Assembly (NCBI GenBank): GCA_027563935.2
Contig: CM050450.1
Span: forward strand, 7,671,957-7,735,956
DNA from: Costus lasius
Lineage: Eukaryota; Streptophyta; Magnoliopsida; Zingiberales; Costaceae
Direction of reading: 5' to 3'
DNA length: 64,000 nt
Made by a program: the position numbers and the translations under genes. Positions 23,701-38,700 of the stretch are shown here, piece by piece. The notes beneath the pieces were generated by a model. The model was not told the DNA's origin. It worked only from the letters and a program-made list of their open reading frames with translations, and ran no database searches. Position 1 is the first letter of the stretch. Every line of letters begins with the position of its first letter.

Positions 23701-26700
23701 TCAAGGAAAATGTCTGATCAGCTTCTATGTGATTTTCATAATGACCTCAATTTCAATATAGTAGTGGGATACAGGAAAGGGAAAGCTCCAGCTTAGCCCG
23801 AATAAAAACACAAGAACATTAAGACGTCAAAAAGACATTTTCTACCTTTGGTACCCATCTATATTGCTAAGTACAAAATGATTCAAATGGCATAGATAGT
23901 AATCCAAGCACACATGATAGGGTCGAAAGAGAGATTGGTGCTTGTGACATGAACGATAAACTTGTGAAGCAGAATATAGTTCCATAGAAGATGAAGACCG
24001 TGATAACTAATCAAGTAGAACTAAAGGAAATATATCATACTAGTATTAAAAGAAAGACAAGTGCTCAACTCCGAAAGCAAGGCATTAATGCCTTATAGGC
24101 AATGAATAGATAAGACCATTGAGTAGATCTGGCCTTAGCCAAGGTCCGTAGGATATAGTTTAGAAGCTTCTTATATGTATTCATACTTGATCCCAATACC
24201 CATTCTCATCCCATTTCCAAACTATCAATCGCCACAGCATCGATCCCATAGGGATAATCAACTATGTCAGTTCACTAAGCGTGTGGAATTCAATATAATA
24301 GCATGTCATGGGAAGACTTGCAAATATGTGCATTATAAAAGTATATGATTAATCTAAGTTACATGCAACTGGTCATCTATTTAGATGGTCATGCATTCTA
24401 ATTGTAGTAGAAACTTCAATAGGTGAATTTCTCCAAAATATGAAGGGAGCTCTAGGATAAGACCGTTTATACAAAAAGCAATGAACGTATTATAATTTAA
24501 GTCCATAAGATGTCGATTATGCTAGCAACATAGAAAATCTAAATCAGAGTTATCAACCTATCTAGGAGAAAATTTAGTGACCTAAAGGAGCATGCAAGGT
24601 CTGAAAACTCAGTCTGAGACATGGTACCGATCCATGCTCAAACCAGTTCATAAAAGAAGAGAGAAGAAGGGTTACCCACAGCGGAAAAAGAAGAACATGC
24701 GGCTCGCACTCCTCCTCCTCCCCCTCCCCCTTCTTCCCGCTACACGTTGCGAGTAGCTCGAACAAAGCACACTCCTTTTTCTTCCACTCCACTCCAATAA
24801 CCTTCGGACCGGTTACCGGTCCCTGCTGATATAAACTAATGACCAGTTTTTAAATCCTCGGAGCAAGAAACAAACTATTGTAGCCCAATCTGAAGCTGGA
24901 TATAGAAGAATGGCGCATACGAATTGTGCAATAATGTGAGTAAGAGAATTTTTATAAGAATGGGTCTCATCTACTCAATTCCAATTGGTATATAAGGTGA
25001 CATTAACTATATTCATTGTGAGTAATCCACTACTCCATTAAAGAACCATGCACATTTTCGTGGATTATCACCTTCTCAAAAGAGAAATCACAAATAAGTT
25101 GATTTGTACCTTACACAAAATCCGAAGATTAATTAGTTGATATGTTTAATTAGCTGATATGTTTACTAAGGCTTTAGTTCTGACAAGATTATCTGTTCTA
25201 TATAACAAGCTAGGTTTAGTTGACATTTTCAATCCTGAGGAATGTTAGAATTTGGTAAATAAGTGTTAATGAGTTCAATCCATTAACTATATTACATCAA
25301 ATATTTTTTAGTTCTATTTTTTTCTCTTGGTAATGATAACCTAATTTTACTTTCTCCTTTACCATTGCCTTTACCTGCAAATATGAAAGATCCTTTATGA
25401 CAATGTTATCATAATACCTTCTATCATGATTTTCAATACATGTCCTTATCATATTATTGATACCTACCAATATATATGTTACTACCAAGGATTTTAAGAT
25501 CGATCCGAACTAGTCTAATGTTTTTAAAATCGATCCGAACTGGCTAGTTTTTTCGGTCCTGACTAGTCCGATTAAAGTCTAAACCAGTCCAATGACCAAA
25601 CCAAGTGAGTGGAATTGTGGAATCGAGTAGGAGGAGGAGGAGAAGAGGAGAGGAAGAAAATAGTGCTTGCGTCCCACAGTGGATGCAAGTAGGTTCCTCT
25701 CCTTCCTCTTCTTCTTTCTCTTCCTCTTCTTCTTTCTTCTTCCACTGCTCCACCTGATTTCATCTGGATTTCATCCGATACAACTAGTATGCACTGGTCC
25801 GACTCACAACCAATACAACCAGTTAGACCGGATCTTCAAACCTTGGTCACTACAATAGTAAATATTACAATTATCATTATATTGCAGACTCTAATAAAGG
25901 GACAAGCATCATTGAGTCCTAATAATCCTACAACTCTTTTTTTATTTTAACTTGATATAAGAGAGGGTTTCATCCCACGCAACATGATAGTTGCTACTAT
26001 CAACCATGGAATAAAAAATGAATTCATATCACCCTGTATGGGTGATATATATCAATCTAATCTTTATCAACAATGGTATAAGGTTGGTACAACATATATA
26101 CCTATATACACAATATATATTTTAACATTTCTGACTAGTATCATCAATCCAAGGTTTAAAATACAAGTGGTACATACTAGTCCGAGGTACCGGTGCGTGT
26201 AGTGTCGGTACGTCCAGTATCGATATGGATAGTGTTGGTATGTCAAGTACCGGTATTGTTTAGTGTACACCCCAGTCCAAGACTGGACCCGTACACTATA
26301 CCAGACAGAGATTTAAAACCTTGGACTATACATATCGATTCGACAATGAACTAGTATAAGCCAATATTTAAAACCATGTTATCTGACAACCTTGTCAATG
26401 GTGATAACCCACCTCTCCTTCCCACGCTCTTCGCAATTATGTGAGCATCTTGTGCCACACCACCATCTTTCTATTGTAGTTATTCTCTTGTTGGAATGGG
26501 CCATTTCCCCCCATTTGTTGTCATAGTCGTCAACATAACATAAGAGTGGTTAGCCCATTAAACCACACACTTCTTTTATAATTCCAAAGTTTAGTACTAA
26601 TATTTTTTACTTTCTTCATCAATAACTACAATGTACTAAAGAATGTTTCTCCCTGTCTTTATATTAGTTTTTGAAATACTAGTCCAAACTGGCTAGTATT

Positions 26701-29700
26701 TCTAGTTTGTATCGATCCAAGCTTAGATCAATACATGGAACTGGTTAGTATTGAACTAGTGCTGATATATTTAACTATTTATAATATATATGTTATATAA
26801 ACTTGACCTATACAAAGTTGTGCCATGTCATTTACACCAGTACCGACCCCAACCGACACATACCGGCCCCCGACTTAGACGAATACACCAATTCAAAGTG
26901 GTTTAAAAAAACCTTGCATTATATATTATCCTTGTGCAAATAAGTGGTACTAGTATTTCCATATGTAATTTAACGTAGATAGATGTGTAATGAACATGCG
27001 GTTGTCAACTACTTGCATGTTTTGCTTCTTTTTCTTATAGCAAGAGCAAGCAATATTCTTAACACAATCTACACGTCTACATACGTGACTTCCAAGTTTC
27101 AACAAATTGCATGTTATATTCTCCTTCATCCTTTATCAGACAAAAGTTCATTTTGATGCTTAGACAAATTTTCTCATAATCCAACTTGTGATAAGCTCAA
27201 GGTTGTATCAATTTCATCACCTTGAGTTTACAAAGTGTTAGACAATATAGAAGTTGGACACATGAAAGGTGGCAAAACTCATTTATTGCATTGTTACCAT
27301 AATATATTCTATTTTTCTATCATATGATCTCCACCATGTATGTAATTATCCTTGCATCCCAAAGTAATACAATTCCTCTTTTATTCAATCTCAATTTCAT
27401 ATATCATATTTCTAAGATTTTATTTTTTGAGAAACGAAAGATTAAGTAAATTACGAAGTCTGTAGAGAAAATTTGCCTCTTTCTTGTCATGTATTTGTTA
27501 TAGAAAGAAATTTGAAATTTCCTCTCTACAGTGAACTTAAGGAAGATACATTTTTTGCGGTTACAAGGGACAAAATTATGTCAGTTTGTTACATTTCAGT
27601 ATCTAAGGACAGGATATGGTCAGGAGAATTTAGATTTTTAAGAAAACATTAAGATATGGTGAGAATTGAGAACAAGGAAATGTGTACATAGTTCGTGAAC
27701 TACAAAAAAAAACAAGCTTCAAATGTGTCAAGCACGAGAATAGAAAAGATATCTAAAATGCAATAGAAGCTTTTCTCTCCTCTGAATTAATTTATTAAAG
27801 ATCAGCAAAAAAAATGATAGTAAAAGCACCAATTTATCAAAATTGAGAAACTTGGAACAAAAAAGATGATCACAATTATATCAAGAGCCGAATCATGATA
27901 ATAGTTTTTTACTTGTATAATGAACAAAAGAATAAACAAAAACACTAGTCAAGAAAGTGTAAAAGGAAATACTGCCAAAACTTCTTCTGAGCCAATCTCA
28001 TCACCACCATATATAAAAAGCTGCCCTCCTTTCTCATTATTTCCTTTGGAATTGACCGACCAATGCAAGACAATGACAGGAAGCCTACGATCTCCAGATG
28101 CCAGCTGCAGCTTAACCACATTACTTGATGATACTCCAAGTTGTTGCCCTTTCATTGAGGAACGAGTTGTAAAGTCCCACAACAATACATCACCGTTTAT
28201 ATAACCCACAGCAGCTATAGAATTATTATCAGAAACCCAGCAAATTGAACAAATTTCATTATCTTCCTCATGTTTGGTGTCATAACTTTCAAGCTGATCA
28301 ATGGCCTCAGCACCCTTCAACCTCAAATTAGCATAACTTCTGACTGTAACAGCTTCTCTTTTGTCAATATCCCAAAGAACAAGCAGGTCCTTCTCATATG
28401 CAACCAGCACCCTGCAATAGAATAAATAACTTACCATGAGAGAAAGATAAAAGCCCAAAATAATTAGACAATACATTCAAATCTAAATGAAAGAGACTAA
28501 TTTATCAAGAATGAAAAAGAATTTACCCTGTGTTTAGTAGGAAGGAAAGGAGGAGGGAATGGAAGAAAAGTTGAAAGGAAGGCTTAAAAATCATGTTTAG
28601 AAGGGCGGATGGTAAATTAGAGGGAAAGTGGGAGGAAAATGAAAAGTAAAACAGTGTTATTTGCTTTCCGCCCTAGATCTATCATATCTTCACCCTTGTG
28701 CCCGCTCACTCTCGTGCCCGCTCACACTACCATTGTCGATCACCTCTCGTTGCCGCTCTCCTTGTTGCCGTCAGCGTTGCCACCGCCTCTCGGCTCTCGT
28801 CGACATTAGCGTTGCCACCGCGTGCGCCCTCAGCGGAGGCAAGGGCACTGATACAAACCCTAGATTTCTTCCTTCAAATTCGAGGTGCGGGCTTCCACCA
28901 TGAAGATTCTTAACAAGCTCAAGAACCTGGACGCATACCCAAAGATCAACGAAGATTTCTACACTTAGGCCTTCTCTGGAGGCGTCATCACCGCCATCTC
29001 ATCCATCATCATACTTTTTTTGTTTATCTCCGAAACTAGTACGTGCGTTTGAGTTTTGGGTGATTGAGTGTTTGTTTATTTATTTAATTTTTTCAAATTG
29101 GTGATTGAGTGTTTGTTCATCTCTTCATCTCATTCATCATCATACTCTTTTCTTTTATTGCTACTGAGACTAAGCTGATCGTCGATACTTCAAGAGAGAG
29201 ACTACGAGTCAATGTATGTGTGTTTGGTTAGTAATACTTTTTATTGTTCCACATATACGATGAAAGTTTTTGGCTTCACAAATCATTGCAAATATCCATG
29301 AAAATCTTGAGTTTGAAACTTGTTAAATTTGATATTCATTCCCATATTCAAGGAGATGGATGTGCTTATTAGGCGGAGCTATACATTTACCTCCCGCAAA
29401 TGCATTGTTGATGTAGTTGATCAGCTCTTAGCATTTTTTGTTTCCTGATTGCCTACTAGATGATCTCCTGGTGGGCTACTAGTTGAACTAACAGATGAGT
29501 TGGTGGCTATTGATGCGTCATTGAATTAAAAAGAGGAATGACTCGAAGCAAAGGATCTAGCTATCCAAGTGCCAAGTTATGTAAGTGTTCTTGTTGGGCT
29601 TGATTTCTAGCACAGGATCCACAAATTCTTGAATTTGTTATAAATGATTTATGATGAATTAAGTCCAATTAGTGTCATTGTGTTTGTATTGAAAGAAAAA

Positions 29701-32700
29701 AAAAAACTTAGATAATTAACATATCACAATCTATCATTGTATAATAAGAGAATTAACAAAATGAAAGAGATGCCTAGACACATCAAATATCTTCGTCGCT
29801 AGATAATAAATATTCACAAAATTAAAACCTTGTGTGTATATATATGTGATAACTCAAATGATAGAAGATATTTAATTAATTTTATAATATTTAATAATAT
29901 TATATAGTAATTTTAATAGTATTTGATGATATTTATATAGCAAGAGTGTAAAAATAAAAAAATGGAGTGTATATATTAATATTTTCAACTTTCTTTCCTT
30001 CTAAATAAACACGGAGAGAAAATCTTCTTACTTTCCTTTTCTTTTTATTTTCCCTTACTCTTTACTTTCCTTCCTTCCAACTTTCTTTCCTTCCTACTAA
30101 ACATAACATTAGGCTCTTGCATTCAGATCATTGAACTCAAACCTGAAGAATTAAATAAGTTGACCTCATAATCAAGGCTTTAAATACTCATCCTTGTTCG
30201 ACGGTGCATATACCGGTCAATACTAGTCAATGACGACATATGGTACCAATCAATTTCAATTTTATATGTATATACTGGGACCTGGAGTAGTAGTTGTACT
30301 ACCCGGTATGGACTAGTTTATTAAACCATGCTCCTAATCACTACAAGCATCTTTGAATCAAATTATAAATTTGAGATTACTAATTAACATGAAAGAGATG
30401 ACAAGCAATAGGAAGCAAAGAACCAAAAAGTTCACACAGTGCCTTATTTAAGATGAATTTCAACTTAAAATTTTTGTGATGACCAATGCAAGGCATAAAT
30501 TAGTGAAGCTTAGTTTAAATTGTAAAAAAAGGATTGGTGATTGTTCCAAGTGATAAGAAAGTAGATTTACAAAATATAATTTATGTTATATTATTATGTT
30601 TGTTTATATCTTAATGGGACATCCCATTACTATTGTGTTTTTGTATTTAAGTAGCAAACTGTAGATAGGATAATGAATGATGTTCTTTCTTTATACCAAT
30701 TTTAATATAGTATTAGCGCAGCCAACCCTAGCTGACCTCTATTGTCACTGCCACTACTGTTCACCCAATTATTGGTGTTACTGTTCACCTATTGCTATCC
30801 ATCAATGTTACTATTCGTTCGTTATTGTTCATCATCAAAACTATTCTCACTGCAAGCACTATTCACTGCCACATCTCACCCATAGCAAAAGGTTTAGCAA
30901 GTGCTCTCTTGATAGAGTGAAGTTTCACTATTTAAGGGTTTTTGCTTCTTCCTCTCTAAAGGGAGAGGGATCCTCTTCAAGAAATAGGAGTGATACCCTA
31001 CAGTTCTATTTTTCATTCGGGTCTTCCCATGATCTTTTCTCTACTTATTGCTGTGGAAAATAGTTTTGAACTTGAACCGAAACAACTTTTAAATTATTAG
31101 TAGCATCACATTACCACGAGTTGTAGGTTGAGGAAAAGGTTCAAATACAAGTCATAGATATGGCCGAATTCTCCACCATGTAGACGTTGTAAATGAATCA
31201 TTCATACATCACATCAATGTTGGCAAAAATTTGGGAAGCTCCATCATGCTAAGGTAGCCATTGGTTCATATACTGCTCTAGCTACCTCATTATAAATATA
31301 TGTGATATCCTCTACTAATCCCACTAAGATTATGATTAATATCTCCTCCTTTAATATAAACTTGTTTGGTTGGCGTCTCCTGTAGTAGATCCTTGTATGA
31401 CTTCAGTCGCATCTCTACCACAATATTTGGTATAGTCTCACTTATCTCAGACAACTCCTAGATCTTTGATTCTACTGCTACATCTTCTCGCATAACATAT
31501 AACAAGAAAACATTTACATTTCTATCTCTTAACCACCATCATCAACTCTTGTTTATAGCAAGGTTTTGATTACCGGTCCGGCATACCGGTCTGGTACGGC
31601 GTTCAGTATTGGTCCGGTACCGGTGGTAAACTGGGAAAACAAACTTTTTTGTAAAAAAAAAGTGTTTTGGAATAGATTATAACAATTTGATAATGAAAAA
31701 ATTATTTTATTAAAAATAAAGTCTTAAACAACAAGAAAACAATACAATAAGTGATGGTTACATTCCAAAATGAGTGTCGAGACCCATATGGATCATTATA
31801 ATTAGTTCCCTCTATATGACTTAGATTCACCCCATAATTTTATAATGCCCAAAGTTGAAATTGTTCCCAAGACATGTGGTATTGATAGGTTGAGCTCCAT
31901 AAATTTAACAAACTTATTTGATCAAGTTGAGCTTGATCAAATAAGCCACTGGGACTGGAATGGGAACAGGCACTGGATACGGATACATATTAGATCCATA
32001 GTTGGGTTGTGACCATGAAGATCTATTCTCTGTCTCTGAAGGTAATGTCGACCTCATGTCTTCATAGTCTTGTTTGGCTTTGATATTTACTTCGAATAGT
32101 TGATCTCTTGCCTCATCTTTGATATTGTAATGGATCGGTTGTACGATGGTCATGATCATTATCTTGAGTTGAATGATTGTACCATGCATCTTCCATCCAT
32201 GGCTCCGCTTGTTGTTATGTAGTAGGCACATAACTTGACCCACCACCACCATCATCTGTACTAGCATTGCTATCGACCGTATCTTGAGTCTTTGATTCTA
32301 ACTCATCATCTTCTTCTATTGGGTCTACTATGCCTTTTCCCCTTGCAGTCGTAGCCCGCTTCGCAATTATCTTCTTTTAAGTGCACCTGACTGTGTTTTA
32401 GAAGACGGTTGTACTGGTTGTGATCTGCATGGCCGTAGACCGGTCTCCTCCATACACCATTCGTCAGCATCATCTTGCATATCAATTGGGCTCGCCTGTT
32501 CAAGATGATTGCCGACTTCACTTTCTATTAACTGAGAAATATATTGAAAAGACCGAGGTGGATCACCAGGTTCATCAAAAGTCATGTCTTGATTATCTTG
32601 AGTTGACCACCATTCCATCATAGGGTCACTGTCATCGGATATAAATGATTCATCGAATAGGTCTACAACTTCATATTCTTTCTTTTTTTTTCTCGTAAAA

Positions 32701-35700
32701 TACATAGCCTCAATCGTATATTATAATGCACGTAAACCATTTTCTCAAGGCGACGATATGATAATCGATTGCGAACCTTCAGGTGTATCAAAGAGAAGGT
32801 CGACCAATTGTGTTCACATCCGCTAGAAGAAACACGTTGTGACAGGATGTGAATACCTATCTTACGTAAATTTGGTGTCTTTGCACCAAATTGTAACCGC
32901 CACTCAGCTGAATGTAAAATTAAAATTTTAATTAGCAATTGTTACAGTAAAGAAATATACTTTAAAAAATTAGAACTTATTAGCATCAATGTGGTATCTG
33001 AGATCTAGTTAGGGGTGAGCATTCAGTTTTTACCGAACCGAATTTATCAAAATTTTTAAAACCGAAACCGAGCCAAATTTTAAAAAAACTGATCTCTTAC
33101 CGAACCGAATTTACCGAAAAAATTTCGGTAAATTCGATAAATTACCGATTTACCAATTTAAATTATTTTAACTATATAAATATAATAATATTTTTATTTT
33201 TATACATTTATCAAATAACATTTAATAATTTTACATTTATATCGGTAAATTTGGTAATTTACCGAACATATTAATTTAATACTTAGTATCGGTAAATTCA
33301 ATTTTTTACCGAACCGAACTCTAAAAACCGTACCGAATACCAAAAACCGATTTTCACTAAACTAATTACCGTTACCGAAACCGAAATATTTTTAACCGAA
33401 CCATATTTACCGAACTTTTCGGTAATCGGTAAAAACCGATTTTACCGACGCCAAAGGCTCACCCCTAGATTTAGTGCTACTAGATCTCCGAAAGTCATTT
33501 CTACTTCGGGATACAAATGACTTTTAATTGCCACGGCTACCACATCTGAATCGGTCTCTATGCGATATATCACACTTTTTTTAATAAATTGTGTAATTCT
33601 AGCTCACTCCCTAAGTTATATTGATATTGGTATGACGAATTAAGATAATTAGCTGTAAACCAAAAAAAGCATATGCGAGAACTTAGTATATAATAATAAA
33701 AATTTAAAAATTTTGCTAATGCTTACCAGCTGCATGAATATCTTGACGCATCTATGTGTCCCATCGATGGCCTATAATATCAATATATCTATTGTCTCGA
33801 GATTCAAATTTCTCTGCGATTGTTTTCTTGGCATTGGTGAACCATGTGATATAAGTCGTCCATCATTACTTTTTTTGTCCATGTCTACTTTACGTAAGAC
33901 CACGTAAAGGGGTTCAACCACCGTGCATATATCAGTCATACTATCCCAGAAACGTGTATTGAGAACTATATTCTCAATTATTTTTCCATCCCTTGAGGAT
34001 GAAAAATTAGAACTATCACATTCTTGGGAGGTGAATAATGCTTTTAAACCCATTTTTTTTACAGTAATAATTTCAAAAGTAAAAAATGAGTTGCAAATCT
34101 CGTTACTGTGGGACATAGCATCTCTCCTTCTACAAAATTTTTCATTTGTGCATGAACCTAATGATGGTTGTAAATAAATTAGGTCACCGTCTGGGCACCC
34201 TTTATAACATTCTTCACTTTATCTAATTCCCCGATATCCTTCATCATCAAATTGATGCAATGTGCGGCACACGGTGACCAAATAATATGCGAAAAATCTT
34301 GGATGATCATCTGAGCAGCTCTTTTAAAATTACTGTCATTATCAATAATTAGCTGTACGATATATTGCAGACAGATCTCTTCTATCACCCTCCACATAAT
34401 ACTACAAATATAAGCCGCATTTTGAAATTCAGAGGACGCATCCATAAACTTATGAAAAGTATCTTTTCTATTGCAGTAAATAAGAAAATTAATAATACTC
34501 ATCTTTGTTGGTCCCGTCCAAGCGTCGCATATTAATGTAACTCCGAAGGGCTCCCATTGAGATTTCATGCCTTTGATCCAAATTTTGCACTCGTCAACCT
34601 CATCGTCGAGATACTGTTCAGCAATCTCGTAAGGTTTGGGGGCTAAATTCCTAGCCCACAATCTTGGATTTTTGCCACCATTGAACGATAATATAGGTCA
34701 CTTGCTGCATGTGGTAGAATTCTATTGGAGTGAAACCATTTTGAAATGGCTCTGCCGATATCCATCTTTCTGGACTTAGTGTAGATGTCGTCTATACGCG
34801 TCTGCTTACTTGATTGGGAGGGGAATGCCCTAGGATCAATATCAATGGGGGCAAGATCGGGATCCCCAGTACGCTGGCGAAAGCCAAAAACAGAAGAGAT
34901 ACGTCTTCTATCTGATAGTGGTGCTGCATGACTTACAGCCCGTCCCCGCATGCTACTGGTACGACCCAATTGAGGGCCTCCTTCCATACCGCTCCCACTC
35001 CCAGATCTACCCTCGTATAATGGTCATTCCGCGAACCGCATGGAAGCAGACCGCAAATCTTCTTTGTGAGCAAATTGTGTCATGCACGCATGCCCAGTTG
35101 CCTCCATCAAAATATCGTCAGCAGCATCATCATAACTCCCTTAGTAAGGATCATACCCGGCGGGCTTTGTGGCCCGATGGTCGAATTCCGCTCGAACATT
35201 TGTCCTACGTTGCTTGGTTATTTTGAGCGAATCTAAATTCTCCCGGACAGCTTTGAGTATCTCTTGCGGTACTTTGGTACAATTTGCAACAGTAAGAAAT
35301 CCCCCAGCGAGATGATACTTCACACGAGTAGCCCTTCCACCCTTGAGAACCTTTAGACAGTGAATACACTGTCAATGGTGCCAGTTATCCAGCATCTTAC
35401 GAGCATAGAGCCACGCAAGATCAGTATCTCTCTTTGATGTCATTAGAAAAGAAAAGGATAAGGAAAGAGAGAGAGATGACTCCTACTAGAAAATCTCTCA
35501 AAGATTTTCGAAGATTGAAATTCAAATATTCTGAGACGAAAGAGTTTCAAGAAGCCTATTTATAGGATTTTTTTATAATTTTTTAATATTATTTTTTAAA
35601 AATAAAAATATAAAAATATAAAAATATAAAAATTACTATTAAAGAAATCATGCCATCGATTGCTGTCGGTGGCTAATTCTTTCAATTTATATCATTAAAC

Positions 35701-38700
35701 CGTAATTCGCACATTAGATATAATAAATTAATTATAATTTATACTTATTATTAACTAAATATTATTTAATTTTTAATAAAGCCACCGACAGTGTCGGTGG
35801 CATAATTTAGGTGTCGGCAGACACCAAAATTTATATTATAATATAAAATATTATATCCAATTAAAAAATTCCACCGACATCACTGTTCATCAATGTTCAC
35901 AAACACGTGGGAACAGTGATGTCGGTGATAAAAAAAATTATTTTTTTAATATTTTTTTGAAATCGGTCAAACCGATCGAGGCGGTTTTGATGAAAATATA
36001 TTTGTGAAAAAAATATCTTTATATATTAAAGGTACTATGAATATTTTAATATGTAACAAGTAATAAAAAATAATAAATATTTATCATGCATCAACAATAA
36101 TGACATTTACTATTTCATAGCTAACTGAATTATGCATTTTTGCCACCATTCACATAAAATAAATATAAAATAGAATATTATCTATTTTAAAATCAACTAT
36201 AATCAAGCAAATTACATAACAAAGTTACAAGTATAAATTTAAATAGTGTATTTATAATATTTTCCTAATGAAACTCAATAACAAAAAAACTCACATATGT
36301 CATAAATAGTTAGGACTTAAGAGATTTCATAGTAGAGCAGTAGAATATATTAATTCAGCAATAAATATTACTAGTCATGCAATTATAAGATAAAGGTGAT
36401 GAAAATGAGTTTATAAAGATGAAAACAATGTGTATAAACTCTCGAAGACGTGTATACTAAATTGAACTCAATGAAATTAAGGCAAAGATATCAATTAATT
36501 AAAGCCAACTTATGAAAGAAAAAGGATGATGACTAATAAAAATGGTCGGGACAATGAAAAAAGAATAGTGAAATCAGAAAAGATGCAAGTTACACCTCCT
36601 AATAGTTGAAAGCATAAAGATTTAAAATCATTCATCAAAACTAGGGATACAAAGATCGGTGCGGTATCGACTGGTTTGATCGGTTTGTACCAGTCCGGTG
36701 AGAAGGCAATTGCGGATCAAGCCTAAACCGACAGTAAGTTAGGGAAAATAATATTTTATTGTGGTACCAGTACGTACCGACCGATTTTTAAAAATCGGTC
36801 AGTTTATAATATTTAATTAAGAAAATTAATTTTAAAATTTATAAACTCAGTTTGTACCGAGTTGAACGAGTGGTTTTCATCAAAACCGCCCCGGTCGGTT
36901 TGACCGGTTTCAAAAAAATATTAAAAAAATAAATTTTTTATCACCGACATTACTATTCCCACGTGTTAGTGAATAGTGTCACACAGTGATGTCGGTGGAA
37001 TTTTTTAATGGGATATAATATTTTATATTATAGTTTATATTATAATATAAACTTTAGTGTATGCCGACACCTAAATTATGCCACCAACAGCGTCAGTGGC
37101 TTTATTAAAAATTAAATAATAAATTAGTTAATAATAAGTAGAAGTTATAATTAATTAATAATTAATCTATTATATTTAATGTGCTAATTAAGGCTTAATG
37201 ATATAAATTGAAAGAATCAACCACCGGCAGCATGTATGTGGCAAGATTTCTTCAATAGTAATTTTTATATTATTATAATTTTTAAAAAAATAAAATTAAA
37301 AAATTCTAAAAAAATCTCATAAATAGGCCTCTTGAAACTCTTTCTCACAACATTCGAATCTCAATCTTCGAAACTCTTTAAGAGAATTTCTAGTATGAGT
37401 CATTTCTCTCTTTCCTTCTCCTTTCCTCTTCTAATGGCACCAAAGAGAGATACTGATCTTGCGTGGCTCCATGCTCGTAAGATGCCCGATAACCGGCACC
37501 ATTGGCAGTGTATTCACTGTCTAAAAGTTTTCAAAGGTGGAGGGGCTACTCGTGTGAAGTATCATCTCGCTGGGGGATTTTCTATTGTTGTAAATTGTAC
37601 CAAAGTACCGCAAGAGATATGCAGAGCTGTCAGGGCGAATTTAGATTCGTTCAAAATAACCAAGCAACGTAGGGCAGACGAACGAGCGGAATTCGACTGT
37701 CGGGACACAAAGCCCTCCGGGTATGATCCTTACCAAGGGAGCTATGATGTTGCTGCTGACGATATTCAAATGGAGGCAACTATGCGTGCCTCCAAGGCAC
37801 AATTTGCCCACGAAGATGCGCAGTCTGCTTCCATGCGGTTCGCGAAGCAACCATTCTACGAGGGTGGATCTAGGAATGGGAGCGGTATGGAAGGAGGCCC
37901 TCAATTGGGCTATACTAATAGTATGCGAGGACGGGCTAGAAGTCATGCAGCACCATTATCAGGTAGAAGAAGTATCTCTTCTCTTTTTAGCTTTTGCCGG
38001 CGTATTGGGGGTCCCGATACTGCCCCCACTGATATTGATCTCATGGCATTCCCCTCTCAATCAAATAAGCAGACACGTATAGACGACATCTACTCTAAGT
38101 CCAAAAATGTGGATATCGGCAGAGCTATTTCAAAATGGTTTCACTTCAATAGAATTCCACCACAAGCAGCAAGTGACCCATATTATCGTTCAATGGTGGC
38201 AAAAATCCAAGATTGTGGGCCAGAAATTCTGCCCCAAACCCTTACGAGATTGCTAGACGGTATCTCGACGATGAGGTTGACGATTACAAAACTTGGATCA
38301 AAGGCATATAACCTCAATGGGAGACCTTTGAAGTCACATTAATATGCGACGCTTGGACGGAACCAACAATGATGAGTATTATTAATTTTCTTATTTACTG
38401 CAATAGGATAGTTATTTTTCATAAGTTTGTGGATGCATCATCTGAATTTCAAAATGCGGCTTATATTTATAGTATTATACGGAGGGTGATAGAAGAGAAC
38501 GATCCGCAATATATCGTGCAGCTAATTACTGATAATGGTAGTAATCTTAAAAGAGCTGCCTAAATGATCACCTAAGATTTTTCGCATATTATTTGATCAC
38601 CATGCGTCACACATTGCATCAATTTGATGATGAAGGATATCGAAAAATTAGATAAAGTGAAGAATGCTATAAAGGTTGCCCAGACGGTGACCAGATTTAT

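Larger units (their letters stand above)
22804..27972 (-). other. Intron 8 (5.2 kb)
   Basis: It contains a copia relic (24360-25260) and MITEs at 24595, 25486, 26150 and 26665. A further degenerate TACTAGTCC-type repeat lies at about 23025-23250. 23260-24350 and 26920-27970 are AT-rich and show nothing recognisable. Confidence 0.7.
31559..35992 (-). mobile_element. hAT transposon, copy 1 (reverse strand, 5'-truncated)
   Basis: Its 3' end is CAAGGTTTTGATTACCGG at 31559; flank GTTTATAG would be the target duplication. It encodes a broken transposase (31758-35443). Upstream of the gene lie GTCGGTGG/CCACCGAC subterminal motifs, including a near-perfect palindrome at 35781-35801. Homology to copies 2 and 3 stops at about 35992, roughly 250 bases short of the terminal repeat, where a dispersed AT-rich repeat begins. 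A different MITE is inserted at 33010-33467. Confidence 0.85.

Noticed and set aside
28661..28913. Host leader exon or independent GC-rich gene at the ERGIC3 site
   Set aside because: It lies within the TIR element, carries a stop in ERGIC3 codon 23 and lacks the rest of the gene.
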